Part shown: piece after piece, positions 59,101 through 60,481 of the stretch | Layout of the letters: every line of letters starts with the position of its first letter | How positions within the stretch are numbered: the stretch's first letter is position 1 | NCBI GenBank assembly: GCA_030141605.1 | Contig: JAQGDQ010000178.1 | Span: 374,628 to 438,627, forward strand | Direction of reading: 5' to 3' | DNA: 64,000 nucleotides | From: Tubiluchus corallicola | Taxonomy: Eukaryota > Priapulida > Priapulimorpha > Priapulimorphida > Tubiluchidae | Translations under genes and position numbers: made by a program | The notes under the pieces: model-generated | Told to the model about the DNA's origin: nothing | The model's input: the letters and a program-made list of their open reading frames with translations, nothing else | Database searches by the model: none

Positions 59101-59836
59101 AGATTCCAACGTTTTGAGGTTTTGGATGGTAATTCATTAATGTGAGTAGTCCAAGCAAGAGTGTTGATAAGAATTAGGCCTAAATGTTTGTACTGCAAAT
59201 AGTTATCAATTTTGACATCGCCCAGAAACAAATGTGAATGGAAAGGTGACTTAATTTTACAGGAAAATATCAGTTTTCTGAATGTGATCTAGATCATCTT
59301 GTAAAATATTACATGAAGCAACTGGATCGTCAACAATTTGCTTTGTGCAGGCATCATTGGCAAATTGCATTTCAGATTTTTCAGGCCTTTTTCTGAGACA
59401 AACCCTACATTTGTGACTGAAAGTAGCAAATTTTCTAACATAGCATTATACTCACCCAGACAGTAAAATTGAAGCCGCATAATCCGGCGCACTACATAAG
59501 GTTTTGGTGATTCGCAATCTGATACATTGACATTAACCTTGAAAGTGATGTTACAAGATTGCTCCCCGATACAGTGATGAAAAGCATTCATAACAATGTC
59601 TCGGTCTGGCCTAAATGTTCCATGATAAGGAGGGCAGGTAGAGAGAGTTGATGGTGGCTCACCACACACTATATCATAGTCATTTCTTCCATAAGAAAGT
59701 ACTGGGTAACGAGCTGTACTTTGTGCATAGCGGGTTGCACCAGGGCACAGAAGTTCATGTGATTCATTATCACAATAAACTTGGCTAGAATCTGCTTTGT
59801 TTTCATAAACTTCTGACGTGAACTCATATGTAGTAC
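60..59836 (-). CDS. Polycystin-1-family receptor/channel-like protein, multi-exon gene (51 exons found; 5' end not found)
   Basis: Exons in transcript order (high to low): 59836-59456, 57999-57886, 57201-57091, 55841-55728, 55573-55454, seven 117-bp exons 54156-54040 to 51156-51040 spaced by 500, 49583-49470, 49016-48903, 47497-47387, 46778-46665, 45671-44959, 44642-44320, 44040-43946, 42831-42684, 42435-42194, 41204-41109, 40882-40769, 38294-38149, 36799-36649, 35816-35692, 32710-32585, 32424-32330, 32130-31980, 30411-30261, 29711-29596, 29386-29239, 26315-26167, 24918-23853, 23305-23158, 21898-21796, 16523-16412, 15714-15611, 15138-14908, 14005-13885, 13570-13411, 12678-12540, 11334-11227, 10479-10341, 9427-9295, 8012-7913, 6606-6143, 5320-5137, 3014-2849, 2702-2520, 1357-60. 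Phases agree throughout; one short exon is probably missing between 5137 and 3014. Seen: SUEL lectin, 15 EGF, PKD/REJ, GAIN-like, Cys-rich, PLAT, GPS, TM1, PLAT, TM2-11 with polycystin domain. Family knowledge: polycystin-1 relatives are cell-surface or ciliary receptors, often autoproteolysed at the GPS and paired with polycystin-2 channels. Ligand and partner here are unknown. Confidence 0.9.
139..252 (-). repeat. 57-bp in-frame tandem duplication in the cytoplasmic tail
   Basis: Units 139-195 and 196-252 are 57 bp each and similar. They encode two copies of a 19-residue basic motif with cores [16 protein letters not shown] and [16 protein letters not shown]. Confidence 0.85.
1358..2519. 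other. Intron before the last exon
   Basis: Plain AT-rich intron sequence between exons 2520-2702 and 60-1357. Nothing recognised on either strand. Confidence 0.7.
2520..2702 (-). CDS. Exon: polycystin (TOP) domain, second part
   Basis: 183 bp, phase 1-1, acceptor CATTTTAG, donor GTACTT. Reads [20 protein letters not shown] with PGWRE, then [16 protein letters not shown]......Y......Y..gW and W.y.s..el...p..G are typical. Confidence 0.9.
2849..3014 (-). CDS. Exon: polycystin (TOP) domain, first part
   Basis: 166 bp, phase 0 to 1, acceptor TGTTTATAG, donor GTTGGT. Reads [20 protein letters not shown] then [14 protein letters not shown]. The W.wi...l and lvG..RlRQlR motifs are diagnostic for polycystin-1 proteins. 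Confidence 0.92.
3617..3840 (+). repeat. Minisatellite of about 66 bp, 3.3 copies
   Basis: Repeats the text cacacaaattcacaaaagag, then ctagcagaagcaggagaggc with a few differences; intronic. The open plus-strand frame over it is a by-product of the repeat. Confidence 0.8.
4463..4620 (+). mobile_element. Possible mariner-type MITE left end
   Basis: TACAGTGAATCCTCGCTTTA at 4463 looks like a Tc1/mariner terminus (TA-CAGT...), with internal direct motifs tttcattttaac at 4504 and 4547. No right terminus identified. Confidence 0.3.
5137..5320 (-). CDS. Exon: loop and TM6 (S1 of the channel-like module)
   Basis: 184 bp, phase 2 to 0, acceptor TTTGCATAG, donor GTAAAT. Loop with [17 protein letters not shown], then TM6 [20 protein letters not shown] ending DARW. 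Relatives have about 20 more residues before the polycystin domain, so a short exon is likely missed between here and 3014. Confidence 0.85.
6143..6606 (-). CDS. Exon: loop, TM4 and TM5
   Basis: 464 bp, phase 0 to 2, acceptor ATAATTTAG, donor GTTTGT. After about 60 loop residues come the hallmark [20 protein letters not shown] (TM4) and [20 protein letters not shown] then [12 protein letters not shown] (TM5), with the conserved Q.P.K.l motif. Confidence 0.92.
6741..7268 (+). mobile_element. piggyBac-like MITE (copy 1, left end degraded)
   Basis: Same family and orientation as 22353-22957: shared blocks include gttgactttttggctggg-like start, cacaatagctttttgttg, taataaacactaatattgaa and ggcagcagtgtgccacc. 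The right end GTAGTGAAAGGG is followed by TTAA (7269-7272). The left terminal repeat is not recognisable. Confidence 0.7.
7913..8012 (-). CDS. Exon: cytoplasmic loop between TM3 and TM4
   Basis: 100 bp, phase 2 to 0, acceptor TACATTTAG, donor GTAAAC. Basic amphipathic segment [19 protein letters not shown] then [14 protein letters not shown]. Phases match both neighbours. Confidence 0.8.
8830..9185 (-). mobile_element. LINE-type 3' coding fragment with a local 132-bp-step duplication
   Basis: 8959-9048 and 9091-9180 are near-identical 90-bp segments. On the minus strand they read [19 protein letters not shown], which resembles the C-terminal end of many LINE proteins (RP.trW...v..Dl..L). The second part, toward 8830, reads on as [17 protein letters not shown]. 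Fragment in the intron between exons 9295-9427 and 7913-8012. Confidence 0.6.
9295..9427 (-). CDS. Exon: TM3
   Basis: 133 bp, phase 1 to 2, acceptor TTTTGTAG, donor GTAATT. Reads [22 protein letters not shown]3 with the conserved P.n.liv.lFr pattern, followed by a cytoplasmic loop. Confidence 0.9.
9614..10257 (+). mobile_element. Tc1/mariner-type MITE, family B, left end duplicated
   Basis: TA-flanked. Left end CAGTCAAACCTTGTTGCAAT; inverted right end CAATCAAACCTTATTGTACA. The left 97 bp are tandemly duplicated (9591-9687 and 9688-9784 approximately). A related reverse-oriented fragment is at 54460-54631. Confidence 0.7.
10341..10479 (-). CDS. Exon: TM2
   Basis: 139 bp, phase 0 to 1, acceptor TATTTCAG, donor GTAGTT. 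Reads [20 protein letters not shown], i.e. TM2 with the conserved R..C.l.lLl..m..n.mfyg pattern. Confidence 0.92.
11123..11152 (+). repeat. Short interstitial telomere-like tract
   Basis: Reads ttagggttggagttagggtt then agggt: three or four TTAGGG-like units in an intron. Confidence 0.6.
11227..11334 (-). CDS. Exon: cytoplasmic [10 protein letters not shown] segment
   Basis: 108 bp, phase 0-0, acceptor ATTTACAG, donor GTACTT. Reads [20 protein letters not shown], a strongly conserved polycystin-1 signature between PLAT and TM2. Confidence 0.92.
11752..12296 (+). mobile_element. Tc1/mariner-type MITE, family A (second copy)
   Basis: TA flanks at 11750-11751 and 12297-12298. Shares agttaatagaattagtcacc and acataattgactcaa with 37434-38045. 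The inverted right end CAGTAGGCACAGTTTAATAG matches the family terminus; the left end is more diverged. Confidence 0.68.
12540..12678 (-). CDS. Exon: intracellular PLAT domain, end
   Basis: 139 bp, phase 2 to 0, acceptor ACAG, donor GTGACA. Reads [20 protein letters not shown] then [14 protein letters not shown], the final PLAT strands (w.L..V.v.D.....w.F....WLa....). Confidence 0.89.
13411..13570 (-). CDS. Exon: intracellular PLAT domain, middle part (GC donor)
   Basis: 160 bp, phase 1 to 2, acceptor TGTATTAG. Includes [20 protein letters not shown] then [10 protein letters not shown], the core PLAT strands. Only a GC donor (TG/GCAAGT) keeps the frame and restores the Trp-Phe-Leu motif across the junction with the next exon; a GT two bases later in CAAGTTAAT would miss it. 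Confidence 0.87.
13885..14005 (-). CDS. Exon: intracellular PLAT domain, first part
   Basis: 121 bp, phase 0 to 1, acceptor GTTCTTAG, donor GTACTA. Reads [20 protein letters not shown] then [20 protein letters not shown], the canonical polycystin PLAT following TM1. Confidence 0.9.
14908..15138 (-). CDS. Exon: GPS motif second half, cleavage site and TM1
   Basis: 231 bp, phase 0-0, acceptor AATTTCAG, donor [18 protein letters not shown] completes the GPS; the expected cleavage is within His-Met-Ser, between Met and Ser (the family uses His-Leu/x-Thr/Ser). TM1 follows: [20 protein letters not shown], then the positively charged [12 protein letters not shown], consistent with a cytoplasmic continuation. 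Confidence 0.92.
15611..15714 (-). CDS. Exon: GPS motif, first half
   Basis: 104 bp, phase 1 to 0, acceptor ATTTCAG, donor GTAGTT. Reads [18 protein letters not shown], the first half of the GPS consensus (C.yW....g.Ws..GC). Confidence 0.92.
16412..16523 (-). CDS. Exon: extracellular PLAT domain, end, and link to GPS
   Basis: 112 bp, phase 0 to 1, acceptor TACTTAG-type (CTTAG at the border), donor GTAAAA. Reads [18 protein letters not shown], the last PLAT strands (V.V......y.F.c..W), then [15 protein letters not shown]. Confidence 0.83.
16916..17076 (+). repeat. 5' LTR of the Ty3/gypsy-type element
   Basis: Aligns with 21212-21372 without gaps. Starts TGTCATGTATTG and ends AAATATAACAG. The primer-binding candidate follows directly. 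Confidence 0.88.
17155..19180 (+). pseudogene. Retrotransposon gag-protease-RT, frameshifted
   Basis: An ATG at 17155 opens the gag (start [12 protein letters not shown]) but this frame stops near 17300; coding continues in the frame open from 17298 to 19025. Two zinc knuckles occur near residues 180-215 of that frame ([16 protein letters not shown] and [14 protein letters not shown]), a retropepsin motif MVDSGATCN at about residue 273, and the RT with [12 protein letters not shown] and the ISDDI catalytic pair at about residues 561-562. A stop TGA at 19022 and another at about 19182 interrupt the RT thumb region. Confidence 0.88.
19200..20767 (+). pseudogene. Retrotransposon RNase H (deleted) and integrase (inactivated)
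   Basis: RT tail [15 protein letters not shown] at 19212. Around 19360 the N-terminal half of RNase H is missing: sequence jumps to a tract that reads, in another frame, [16 protein letters not shown] further frameshift lies near 19490 and a stop at about 19879. The integrase has an HHCC zinc region (HEGHLG...CKSCHGC, 19900-20010), a first catalytic Asp in AIDLLGPL, but Gly (GGC, 20254-20256) in place of the second catalytic Asp (SGNGPQF). A short duplication of tggagaa near 20352 shifts the frame at the third catalytic position. Confidence 0.87.
21212..21372 (+). repeat. 3' LTR of the Ty3/gypsy-type element
   Basis: Same sequence as the 5' LTR with about nine substitutions. It is preceded by a purine-rich tract and followed by TAGT, which also precedes the 5' LTR. 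Confidence 0.88.
21796..21898 (-). CDS. Exon: extracellular PLAT domain, middle part
   Basis: 103 bp, phase 2 to 0; acceptor TTTTTATAG at 21899-21907 chosen over a later AG (GATTGATAG) because it yields [20 protein letters not shown], which fits the PLAT consensus (d.F.l.....LG.L..i.iw.D), then GWLLEK. Donor GTATG. The LTR retrotransposon lies in the following intron. Confidence 0.83.
22353..22957 (+). mobile_element. piggyBac-like MITE (copy 2)
   Basis: 605 bp, starting TTAA-CCCTTTCACTAT and ending ATAGTGTAAGGG-TTGA. The 12-bp inverted termini differ at one base, and TTAA (TTGA at the right) flanks fit piggyBac-type insertion. A subterminal palindrome-like GGCAGCACTGTGCCGCC lies near the right end. 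No transposase. Confidence 0.75.
23158..23305 (-). CDS. Exon: extracellular PLAT/LH2 domain, first part
   Basis: 148 bp, phase 1 to 2, acceptor TTTTGTCAG, donor GTAAGT. Reads [20 protein letters not shown] then IELHGTGG, the PLAT start (Y.i.v.TgD...aGT.a.V.i.L.G). It follows the Cys-rich exon directly in phase, with no transmembrane segment between, and lies before the GPS, so this PLAT is on the outside of the membrane. Confidence 0.87.
23853..24918 (-). CDS. Large exon: GAIN-like strands followed by a novel-looking Cys-rich domain
   Basis: 1,066 bp, phase 0 to 1, acceptor ATTTTCAG, donor GTGAGT. The first 65 or so residues are GAIN-like ([13 protein letters not shown], then SIHYYIGI). A stretch of about 260 residues with about 41 Cys follows. 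Its middle repeats C-x3-C-x6 with an 11-residue period, for example [32 protein letters not shown] and [16 protein letters not shown]; Cys fall at i, i+4, i+11, i+15. Such a hendecad places all Cys on one face of a helix, which suggests disulfide-stapled helices. The exon ends with an aromatic CAKNWW and [10 protein letters not shown], then joins in phase to a PLAT domain. No membrane segment lies in it, so it is extracellular. I do not recognise the domain. It is the longest internal exon, uninterrupted by introns, unlike the rest of the ectodomain. Confidence 0.88.
24919..26166. other. Intron above the Cys-rich exon
   Basis: AT-rich, nothing recognised on either strand. Confidence 0.6.
26167..26315 (-). 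CDS. Exon: GAIN-like region
   Basis: 149 bp, phase 1 to 0, acceptor TATTTACAG, donor GTACGT. Beta-rich segment with two N-x-T sites: [19 protein letters not shown], then [16 protein letters not shown]. Confidence 0.8.
26575..28730 (-). mobile_element. Non-LTR retrotransposon (LINE), internally deleted copy
   Basis: In the intron between exons 29239-29386 and 26167-26315, same strand as the gene. 27447-27863 encodes an RT core: [20 protein letters not shown], a catalytic-region [10 protein letters not shown] in which the usual first Asp is Asn, and [16 protein letters not shown]. About 28345-28600 holds a piece reading [20 protein letters not shown], usual just before RT. 28500-28700 looks like the coiled-coil of a first ORF ([18 protein letters not shown]). 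Endonuclease and much sequence between are missing, so it is dead. Ends are approximate. Confidence 0.8.
29239..29386 (-). CDS. Exon: GAIN-like region (NPFVWD segment)
   Basis: 148 bp, phase 0 to 1, acceptor CTTGCTAG, donor GTACTG. Contains [20 protein letters not shown] then [12 protein letters not shown]. The NP(F/Y).W......v.tpV.sl pattern is characteristic of polycystin GAIN domains. Confidence 0.84.
29596..29711 (-). CDS. Exon: GAIN-like region
   Basis: 116 bp, phase 1 to 0, acceptor ATTTCTAG, donor GTAAG. Translates to [17 protein letters not shown] and then an acidic stretch. The F.lp.l strand fits the beta subdomain of GAIN. Confidence 0.78.
29773..29830 (+). repeat. Fragment of Tc1/mariner-type family A
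   Basis: About 55 bp, ttattagactcactgttaat then agaatcagtcacctaattga, matching the left part of family A elements. No right end found. Confidence 0.55.
30005..30230 (+). mobile_element. tRNA-derived SINE fragment
   Basis: Contains a pol III A box (TAGCTTAGGTGGTAGAGC, 30070-30087) and a consensus B box (GGTTCAAATCC, 30115-30125) at tRNA spacing, but acceptor and T stems do not pair, so it is not a working tRNA. It sits in the intron between exons 29711 and 30261. Ends are uncertain. Confidence 0.6.
30261..30411 (-). CDS. Exon: helical linker / GAIN-like
   Basis: 151 bp, phase 0 to 1, acceptor TCAAACAG, donor GTAAAA. Contains [20 protein letters not shown] and [18 protein letters not shown]. 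It resembles the GAIN-A helix bundle. Confidence 0.78.
30727..31950 (+). mobile_element. MITE with pogo/mariner-like ends, family C
   Basis: About 1.2 kb. Left end GTATAATCCACTTATAGCGA and right end gattatactg preceded by ctcgctataagtg: inverted termini of about 22 bp. TA-type ends suggest the Tc1/mariner superfamily. No transposase frame seen. It ends about 30 bp below the exon at 31980. Confidence 0.65.
31980..32130 (-). CDS. Exon: low-complexity acidic linker
   Basis: 151 bp, phase 2 to 0, acceptor TTGTTGCAG, donor GTAGCT (weak). Contains [14 protein letters not shown] then [20 protein letters not shown]. The right end of a mariner/pogo-type MITE lies only about 30 bp below the donor. Confidence 0.74.
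32330..32424 (-). CDS. Exon: helical linker / GAIN-A-like
   Basis: 95 bp, phase 0 to 2, acceptor ATTTTCAG, donor GTATGA. Helix reading [20 protein letters not shown]; no Cys. Confidence 0.77.
32585..32710 (-). CDS. Exon: helical linker / GAIN-A-like
   Basis: 126 bp, phase 0-0, acceptor TTTGGTAG, donor GTATTA. Includes [20 protein letters not shown] and [10 protein letters not shown], matching the polycystin pattern in which helices precede ...L...T..p.els...q. Confidence 0.8.
33897..35505. repeat. Two tandem copies of a GC-richer unit of about 0.8 kb
   Basis: Copy 1 is about 33897-34735, copy 2 about 34739-35520. Both start ctagcaaa-ggcccc/gcccc, share ctccttccgagagtcc, gcaggctgtttggtcaaaat and atcgcgagttgggtccggga, and end in agatcgccgcaaatggtgcc, a (TA)n run and accaagaatattaatataag. 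Base composition differs clearly from the AT-rich surroundings. No protein recognised on either strand; possibly a transposon or its terminal segment. In the intron between exons 35692 and 32710. Confidence 0.75.
35533..35680 (+). repeat. (AAT)n / (AAC)n microsatellite
   Basis: Trinucleotide run of aat with some aac, gat and att variants, ending about 10 bp from the splice donor of the exon 35692-35816. Confidence 0.9.
35692..35816 (-). CDS. Exon: helical linker / GAIN-A-like
   Basis: 125 bp, phase 1 to 0, acceptor TTTCTTAG, donor GTAATT. Charged helix including [20 protein letters not shown]. The donor lies about 40 bp from a long (AAT)n microsatellite. Confidence 0.78.
36649..36799 (-). 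CDS. Exon: helical linker after REJ
   Basis: 151 bp, phase 0 to 1, acceptor AATTTTTAG, donor GTATGT. Contains [20 protein letters not shown], a predicted helix, as expected for the helical GAIN subdomain A and linker of polycystin-1 proteins. Confidence 0.8.
37434..38045 (+). mobile_element. Tc1/mariner-type MITE, family A
   Basis: TA-flanked, 612 bp. Left end CAGTAGACGCTGTTTATTAG and right end, read inverted, CGGTAGACACCGGCTAGTTT. Internal text gttaatagaataagttgcct and gcataattgactca is shared with 11752-12296. Non-coding. Confidence 0.75.
38149..38294 (-). CDS. Exon: end of REJ region
   Basis: 146 bp, phase 1 to 0, acceptor ATTTTCAG, donor GTAAGG. Includes [19 protein letters not shown] then [20 protein letters not shown]; the I.V.V.D.Y.......LP strand closes the REJ Ig-like fold. 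Confidence 0.84.
38660..39250. mobile_element. Penelope-like element fragments with GIY-YIG-type motif, in inverted arrangement
   Basis: On the plus strand, 38965-39060 reads [20 protein letters not shown] then QHLND, like the GIY-YIG endonuclease of Penelope-like elements (C..C...YIGqT.r.l..R..eH). The same sequence lies on the minus strand at 39126-39250, forming an imperfect inverted repeat with about 40 bp between the arms, and a third, minus-strand partial copy lies at 38660-38760. All are decayed. Confidence 0.65.
40327..40445 (+). repeat. (GAT)n(AAT)n(AGT)n compound microsatellite
   Basis: Runs of gat, then aat, then agt. It gives a false reading frame with poly-Ser and poly-His on the minus strand. 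Intronic. Confidence 0.9.
40769..40882 (-). CDS. Exon: REJ region ([10 protein letters not shown] segment)
   Basis: 114 bp, phase 1-1, acceptor GTGTCAAG, donor GTAATG. Translates to [20 protein letters not shown] then TYSFFYES, the highly typical REJ motif al.T.F...C..W.D.d.PL.Y.F. Confidence 0.87.
41109..41204 (-). CDS. Exon: REJ region (NGPPTKKTC segment)
   Basis: 96 bp, phase 1-1, acceptor TTTTTAG, donor GTAAGC. Translates to [18 protein letters not shown] then VVKPDG, the REJ motif N.PP..G.C.V.P..G. Confidence 0.87.
41459..41510 (+). other. Inverted repeat (possible hairpin)
   Basis: Arms agcgccccacgtt and acgtttgggcgct, about 12 bp pairing imperfectly, separated by about 25 bp, in the intron between exons 41204 and 42194. 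Function unknown; may be the end of a small transposon. Confidence 0.4.
42016..42155 (+). repeat. 49-bp tandem repeat, about 2.8 copies
   Basis: Units start at 42016, 42065 and 42114, consensus beginning aaatggaaagtaaaaatcaa and ending aattactatgtgct. It lies immediately below the REJ exon 42194-42435. Confidence 0.88.
42194..42435 (-). CDS. Exon: REJ region
   Basis: 242 bp, phase 2 to 1, acceptor ATAAAG, donor GTTCGT. Contains [16 protein letters not shown] then HFTWTIYSV, the N..ekL.L.a.C.......W.iy pattern of REJ, and ends KVKAEG. The 49-bp tandem repeat lies just downstream of its donor. Confidence 0.83.
42684..42831 (-). CDS. Exon: REJ region
   Basis: 148 bp, phase 1 to 2, acceptor TTTTTTCAG, donor GTATTC. 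Beta-strand-rich segment [18 protein letters not shown] then [14 protein letters not shown], ending RPTIEI. This matches the REJ strand that reads L..G..Y.F.L.....GR.....Q.I. Confidence 0.82.
43019..43046 (+). repeat. (TA)n microsatellite
   Basis: Uninterrupted ta run, intronic. Confidence 0.9.
43946..44040 (-). CDS. Exon: REJ region (YTWYC segment)
   Basis: 95 bp, phase 2 to 1, acceptor TATTTAAG, donor GTATG. Translates to [10 protein letters not shown] then [17 protein letters not shown]. The Tyr-x-Trp-x-Cys core follows the DPD exon as in other REJ proteins. Confidence 0.85.
44320..44642 (-). CDS. Exon: REJ region, core segment
   Basis: 323 bp, phase 0 to 2, acceptor TTATCTAG, donor GTAAG. 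It shows the REJ hallmark: [13 protein letters not shown] followed by [12 protein letters not shown] (spL..I.GG..R and D.S.S.DPD in the family). It ends with acidic residues and N-x-T (NHTN). Extracellular. Confidence 0.87.
44959..45671 (-). CDS. Exon: PKD-like Ig fold and start of REJ region
   Basis: 713-bp exon, phase 1 to 0. The first half looks like a PKD-type beta-sandwich: a FEWDMGD core strand, then [18 protein letters not shown], the usual Y-x-K-x-G-x-Y-x-V-x-x end pattern. The second half starts the receptor-for-egg-jelly region ([11 protein letters not shown], later [10 protein letters not shown] and [13 protein letters not shown]). Polycystin-1 proteins carry PKD repeats followed by REJ; here only about one PKD-like unit is visible, far fewer than in vertebrate PKD1. 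Extracellular. Confidence 0.85.
45672..46664. other. Intron between EGF 15 and the PKD/REJ exon
   Basis: AT-rich, no repeats or frames recognised. Confidence 0.65.
46665..46778 (-). CDS. Exon: EGF-like domain 15 (calcium-binding type)
   Basis: 114 bp, phase 1-1, acceptor TTTTGCAG, donor GTATGT. Starts [16 protein letters not shown], then [14 protein letters not shown]. It is the last EGF; its split Asp codon joins to the PKD/REJ exon at 45671. Confidence 0.86.
47387..47497 (-). CDS. Exon: EGF-like domain 14 (calcium-binding type)
   Basis: 111 bp, phase 1-1, acceptor GTTTTTAG, donor GTAATG. Starts [15 protein letters not shown], then [14 protein letters not shown]. Confidence 0.86.
47498..48902. 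other. Intron between EGF 13 and EGF 14
   Basis: Nothing coding recognised. The part 47690-48700 is less AT-rich and may be an unidentified transposon fragment; a perfect palindrome ccaccggtgg lies near 48630. Confidence 0.5.
48903..49016 (-). CDS. Exon: EGF-like domain 13 (calcium-binding type)
   Basis: 114 bp, phase 1-1, acceptor ACTTTCAG, donor GTAATT. Starts [16 protein letters not shown], then [14 protein letters not shown]. Six Cys with the calcium-binding start. Confidence 0.87.
49470..49583 (-). CDS. Exon: EGF-like domain 12
   Basis: 114 bp, phase 1-1, acceptor AATTTTAG, donor GTATAT. Starts [16 protein letters not shown], then [14 protein letters not shown]. Six Cys are present; the calcium-binding start is degenerate (TDW instead of DxDE). 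Confidence 0.85.
49584..51039. other. Intron between the EGF array and EGF 12
   Basis: The stretch next to the array (about 50880-51039) is the same text as the low-coordinate end of each array intron, from catgcaaatggattatgaat onward; the rest is unique AT-rich sequence. Confidence 0.65.
51030..54160 (-). repeat. Tandem array of 500-bp EGF exon + intron units, 7 exons
   Basis: The motif at the exon's low end (tgagcagtct) recurs at 51041, 51541, 52041, 52541, 53041, 53541 and 54041, exactly 500 bp apart. Both the 117-bp exons and the 383-bp introns are almost identical, differing at only a handful of sites. Introns fall into two main types. Type one reads gagcaatatgg / atttttctga / tagctgtttc (51657-52039, 52157-52539, 53657-54039). 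Type two reads gaacaatatgg / cttttccta / attatattg / tagttgtctc (52657-53039, 53157-53539). Intron 51157-51539 is intermediate. This pattern implies duplication of multi-unit blocks or gene conversion. Neighbouring EGF exons share no such intron identity. Confidence 0.95.
51040..54156 (-). CDS. Seven near-identical calcium-binding EGF exons (EGF 5-11)
   Basis: Exons 54040-54156, 53540-53656, 53040-53156, 52540-52656, 52040-52156, 51540-51656 and 51040-51156, each 117 bp, phase 1-1, donor GTTAGTATA. Each starts [18 protein letters not shown], continues [12 protein letters not shown], and ends DVDC-S. The acidic start and C-x-N-x4-F-x-C match calcium-binding EGF with a hydroxylation consensus. 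Protein differences are confined to the loop between Cys5 and Cys6: ARGFAD in 54040, 52540, 52040 and 51540; APGFSD in 53540 and 51040; APGFTD in 53040. The most upstream exon has a different acceptor flank (Asp-Ile start, ATATTG) because its upstream intron is not part of the repeat. Symmetric phase means any number of copies keeps the frame. Confidence 0.9.
54460..54631 (-). mobile_element. Fragment of Tc1/mariner-type family B
   Basis: Read on the minus strand it begins CAGACAAACTTCGTTATAAT and continues with accaacctcgcataatg and atgtatgtattaatgcat, all shared with the left part of 9614-10257. Confidence 0.6.
55195..55390 (-). repeat. Diverged relic of the EGF-array intron unit
   Basis: Within the intron just upstream of the array, about 190 bp match the array intron from gcacacttacagtaatgcag through ggatgtagacaacacacaaa to ttgttttgcaagtcaaggct. 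Differences are clearly more numerous than between array units (gacctttt for gatttttt, acgccagtcc for atgccagtcc, a deletion near 55340). The next exon in the transcript direction after this segment is array EGF 5; EGF 4 lies immediately on its high-coordinate side. It probably marks the older copy from which the array grew. Confidence 0.8.
55454..55573 (-). CDS. Exon: EGF-like domain 4, third Cys replaced by Tyr
   Basis: 120 bp, phase 1-1, acceptor CTTTTCAG, donor GTATG. Reads [20 protein letters not shown], then [15 protein letters not shown]. The residue after NGT, Cys in the neighbouring EGFs, is Tyr (codon TAT). This leaves five Cys and breaks the expected Cys1-Cys3 disulfide. The reading frame is intact and the splice sites are good, so the exon is probably used, but the fold may be altered. 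Confidence 0.8.
55728..55841 (-). CDS. Exon: EGF-like domain 3 (calcium-binding type)
   Basis: 114 bp, phase 1-1, acceptor TTATTAG, donor GTTAG. Starts [16 protein letters not shown], then [13 protein letters not shown]. All six Cys are present. Confidence 0.85.
55842..57090. other. Intron between EGF 2 and EGF 3
   Basis: Contains the (AAT)n run at 56075 and short open frames on both strands at 56254-56660 that I could not relate to any protein. Confidence 0.5.
56075..56101 (+). repeat. (AAT)n microsatellite
   Basis: Short aat run in the intron between EGF 2 and EGF 3. Confidence 0.85.
57091..57201 (-). CDS. Exon: EGF-like domain 2
   Basis: 111 bp, phase 1-1, acceptor TTTTTTCAG, donor GTATGT. 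Starts [15 protein letters not shown] and continues with [11 protein letters not shown] and a final NCD. The acidic start and the C-x-D-x4-Y-x-C pattern fit a calcium-binding EGF with a possible Asp/Asn hydroxylation site. Confidence 0.85.
57886..57999 (-). CDS. Exon: EGF-like domain 1
   Basis: 114 bp, phase 1-1, acceptor after TTGCAG, donor GTGTGC. Six Cys in EGF order: [12 protein letters not shown], then FNCAC and a closing EFC. It lacks the D-x-D/N-E calcium-binding start (it reads GTHAC), so it is probably not calcium binding, unlike most of the following domains. It joins directly to the SUEL exon through a split glycine codon. Confidence 0.85.
58855..59375 (-). mobile_element. Non-LTR retrotransposon RT C-terminal fragment
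   Basis: In the first recognised intron. Pieces in shifting frames read [20 protein letters not shown] then [30 protein letters not shown], and [18 protein letters not shown], the order seen after the RT catalytic site in LINEs (D..RI..W; KhLGl.......W..HI; l..iQ..A.livTGa). Several frameshifts; it is a fossil. Confidence 0.78.
59456..59836 (-). CDS. Exon: SUEL / galactose-binding lectin domain
   Basis: One phase-1/phase-1 exon of 381 bp; acceptor TTTTTAG at 59837-59843, donor GTGAGT at 59450-59455. The translation has the rhamnose/galactose-binding lectin layout: an early Cys in [13 protein letters not shown], then [11 protein letters not shown], a central pair of Cys around [11 protein letters not shown], and a closing LQFYC. 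The same domain sits in the ectodomain of several polycystin-1-like proteins and of latrophilins, where it binds carbohydrate or partner receptors. The exon begins in phase 1, so at least one further exon, carrying the signal peptide, must lie upstream of 59836. None was recognised before the minisatellite begins. Confidence 0.85.
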
Positions 59837-60481
59837 CTAAAAACCAATGAAAATAAATTTTGCATAAGGGCTACCGAAACAATAACAAACATCATTTGTA
59901 ATCTTTAAAATTGACAATTAAAATTATTATAAAATAAAATTAAGGTAAAATAGGCTACTTAAATGATCACATCTATTACATACCAATTCAACCATAAAAT
60001 TATAACTTGCCCACCAAATGCTATATAAAGTCTGCTAAGTTCCTCTCTCACAAATAGCTTCGGAACAGTGGTATGCAAAATAAGTTTTTCGTATAACGTC
60101 ATATGACGTGGCACATTATCTGCTGGTTTGGCTACAGCACTGAAAATGTGATAACTCCCAAATATTTGATATTTTGCATACAGCTGCTACATTCTACCAT
60201 TCACTGTACAACTAAAGTAGATTTACCTTTTTTTCAATAATTTATTGAAAACCTGGAACTACAAGATAAAAAATAAAATTAAACATCTGATTGCTTTTTG
60301 TTTTAAGTTTATAAAAAAAAAGCAAGAGAAGGTGTCCCTCAAATGAGAAGTTGAGAAAAGCGCTGACGCAGTAAGTGTAAATGAATAAAAATTTCAACCA
60401 CCAAAAAATGTTCGAATCGGCGAAAAACAGATTTGCCCTCAGAGACGTCAGACTTGTTTCATTATATGTATCATTTACTTC
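59837..60481. other. Stretch upstream of the SUEL exon, no gene recognised
   Basis: The preceding exon (phase-1 donor, signal peptide) should be upstream of 59836. I looked on the minus strand for an ATG, a hydrophobic stretch and a phase-1 GT donor and found no convincing candidate. No promoter motif stands out. Confidence 0.5.

Noticed and set aside
59289-59455. Extension of the lectin exon below the GTGAGT donor
   Set aside because: The continued frame has no lectin similarity, while the donor is strong and joins in phase to EGF 1.
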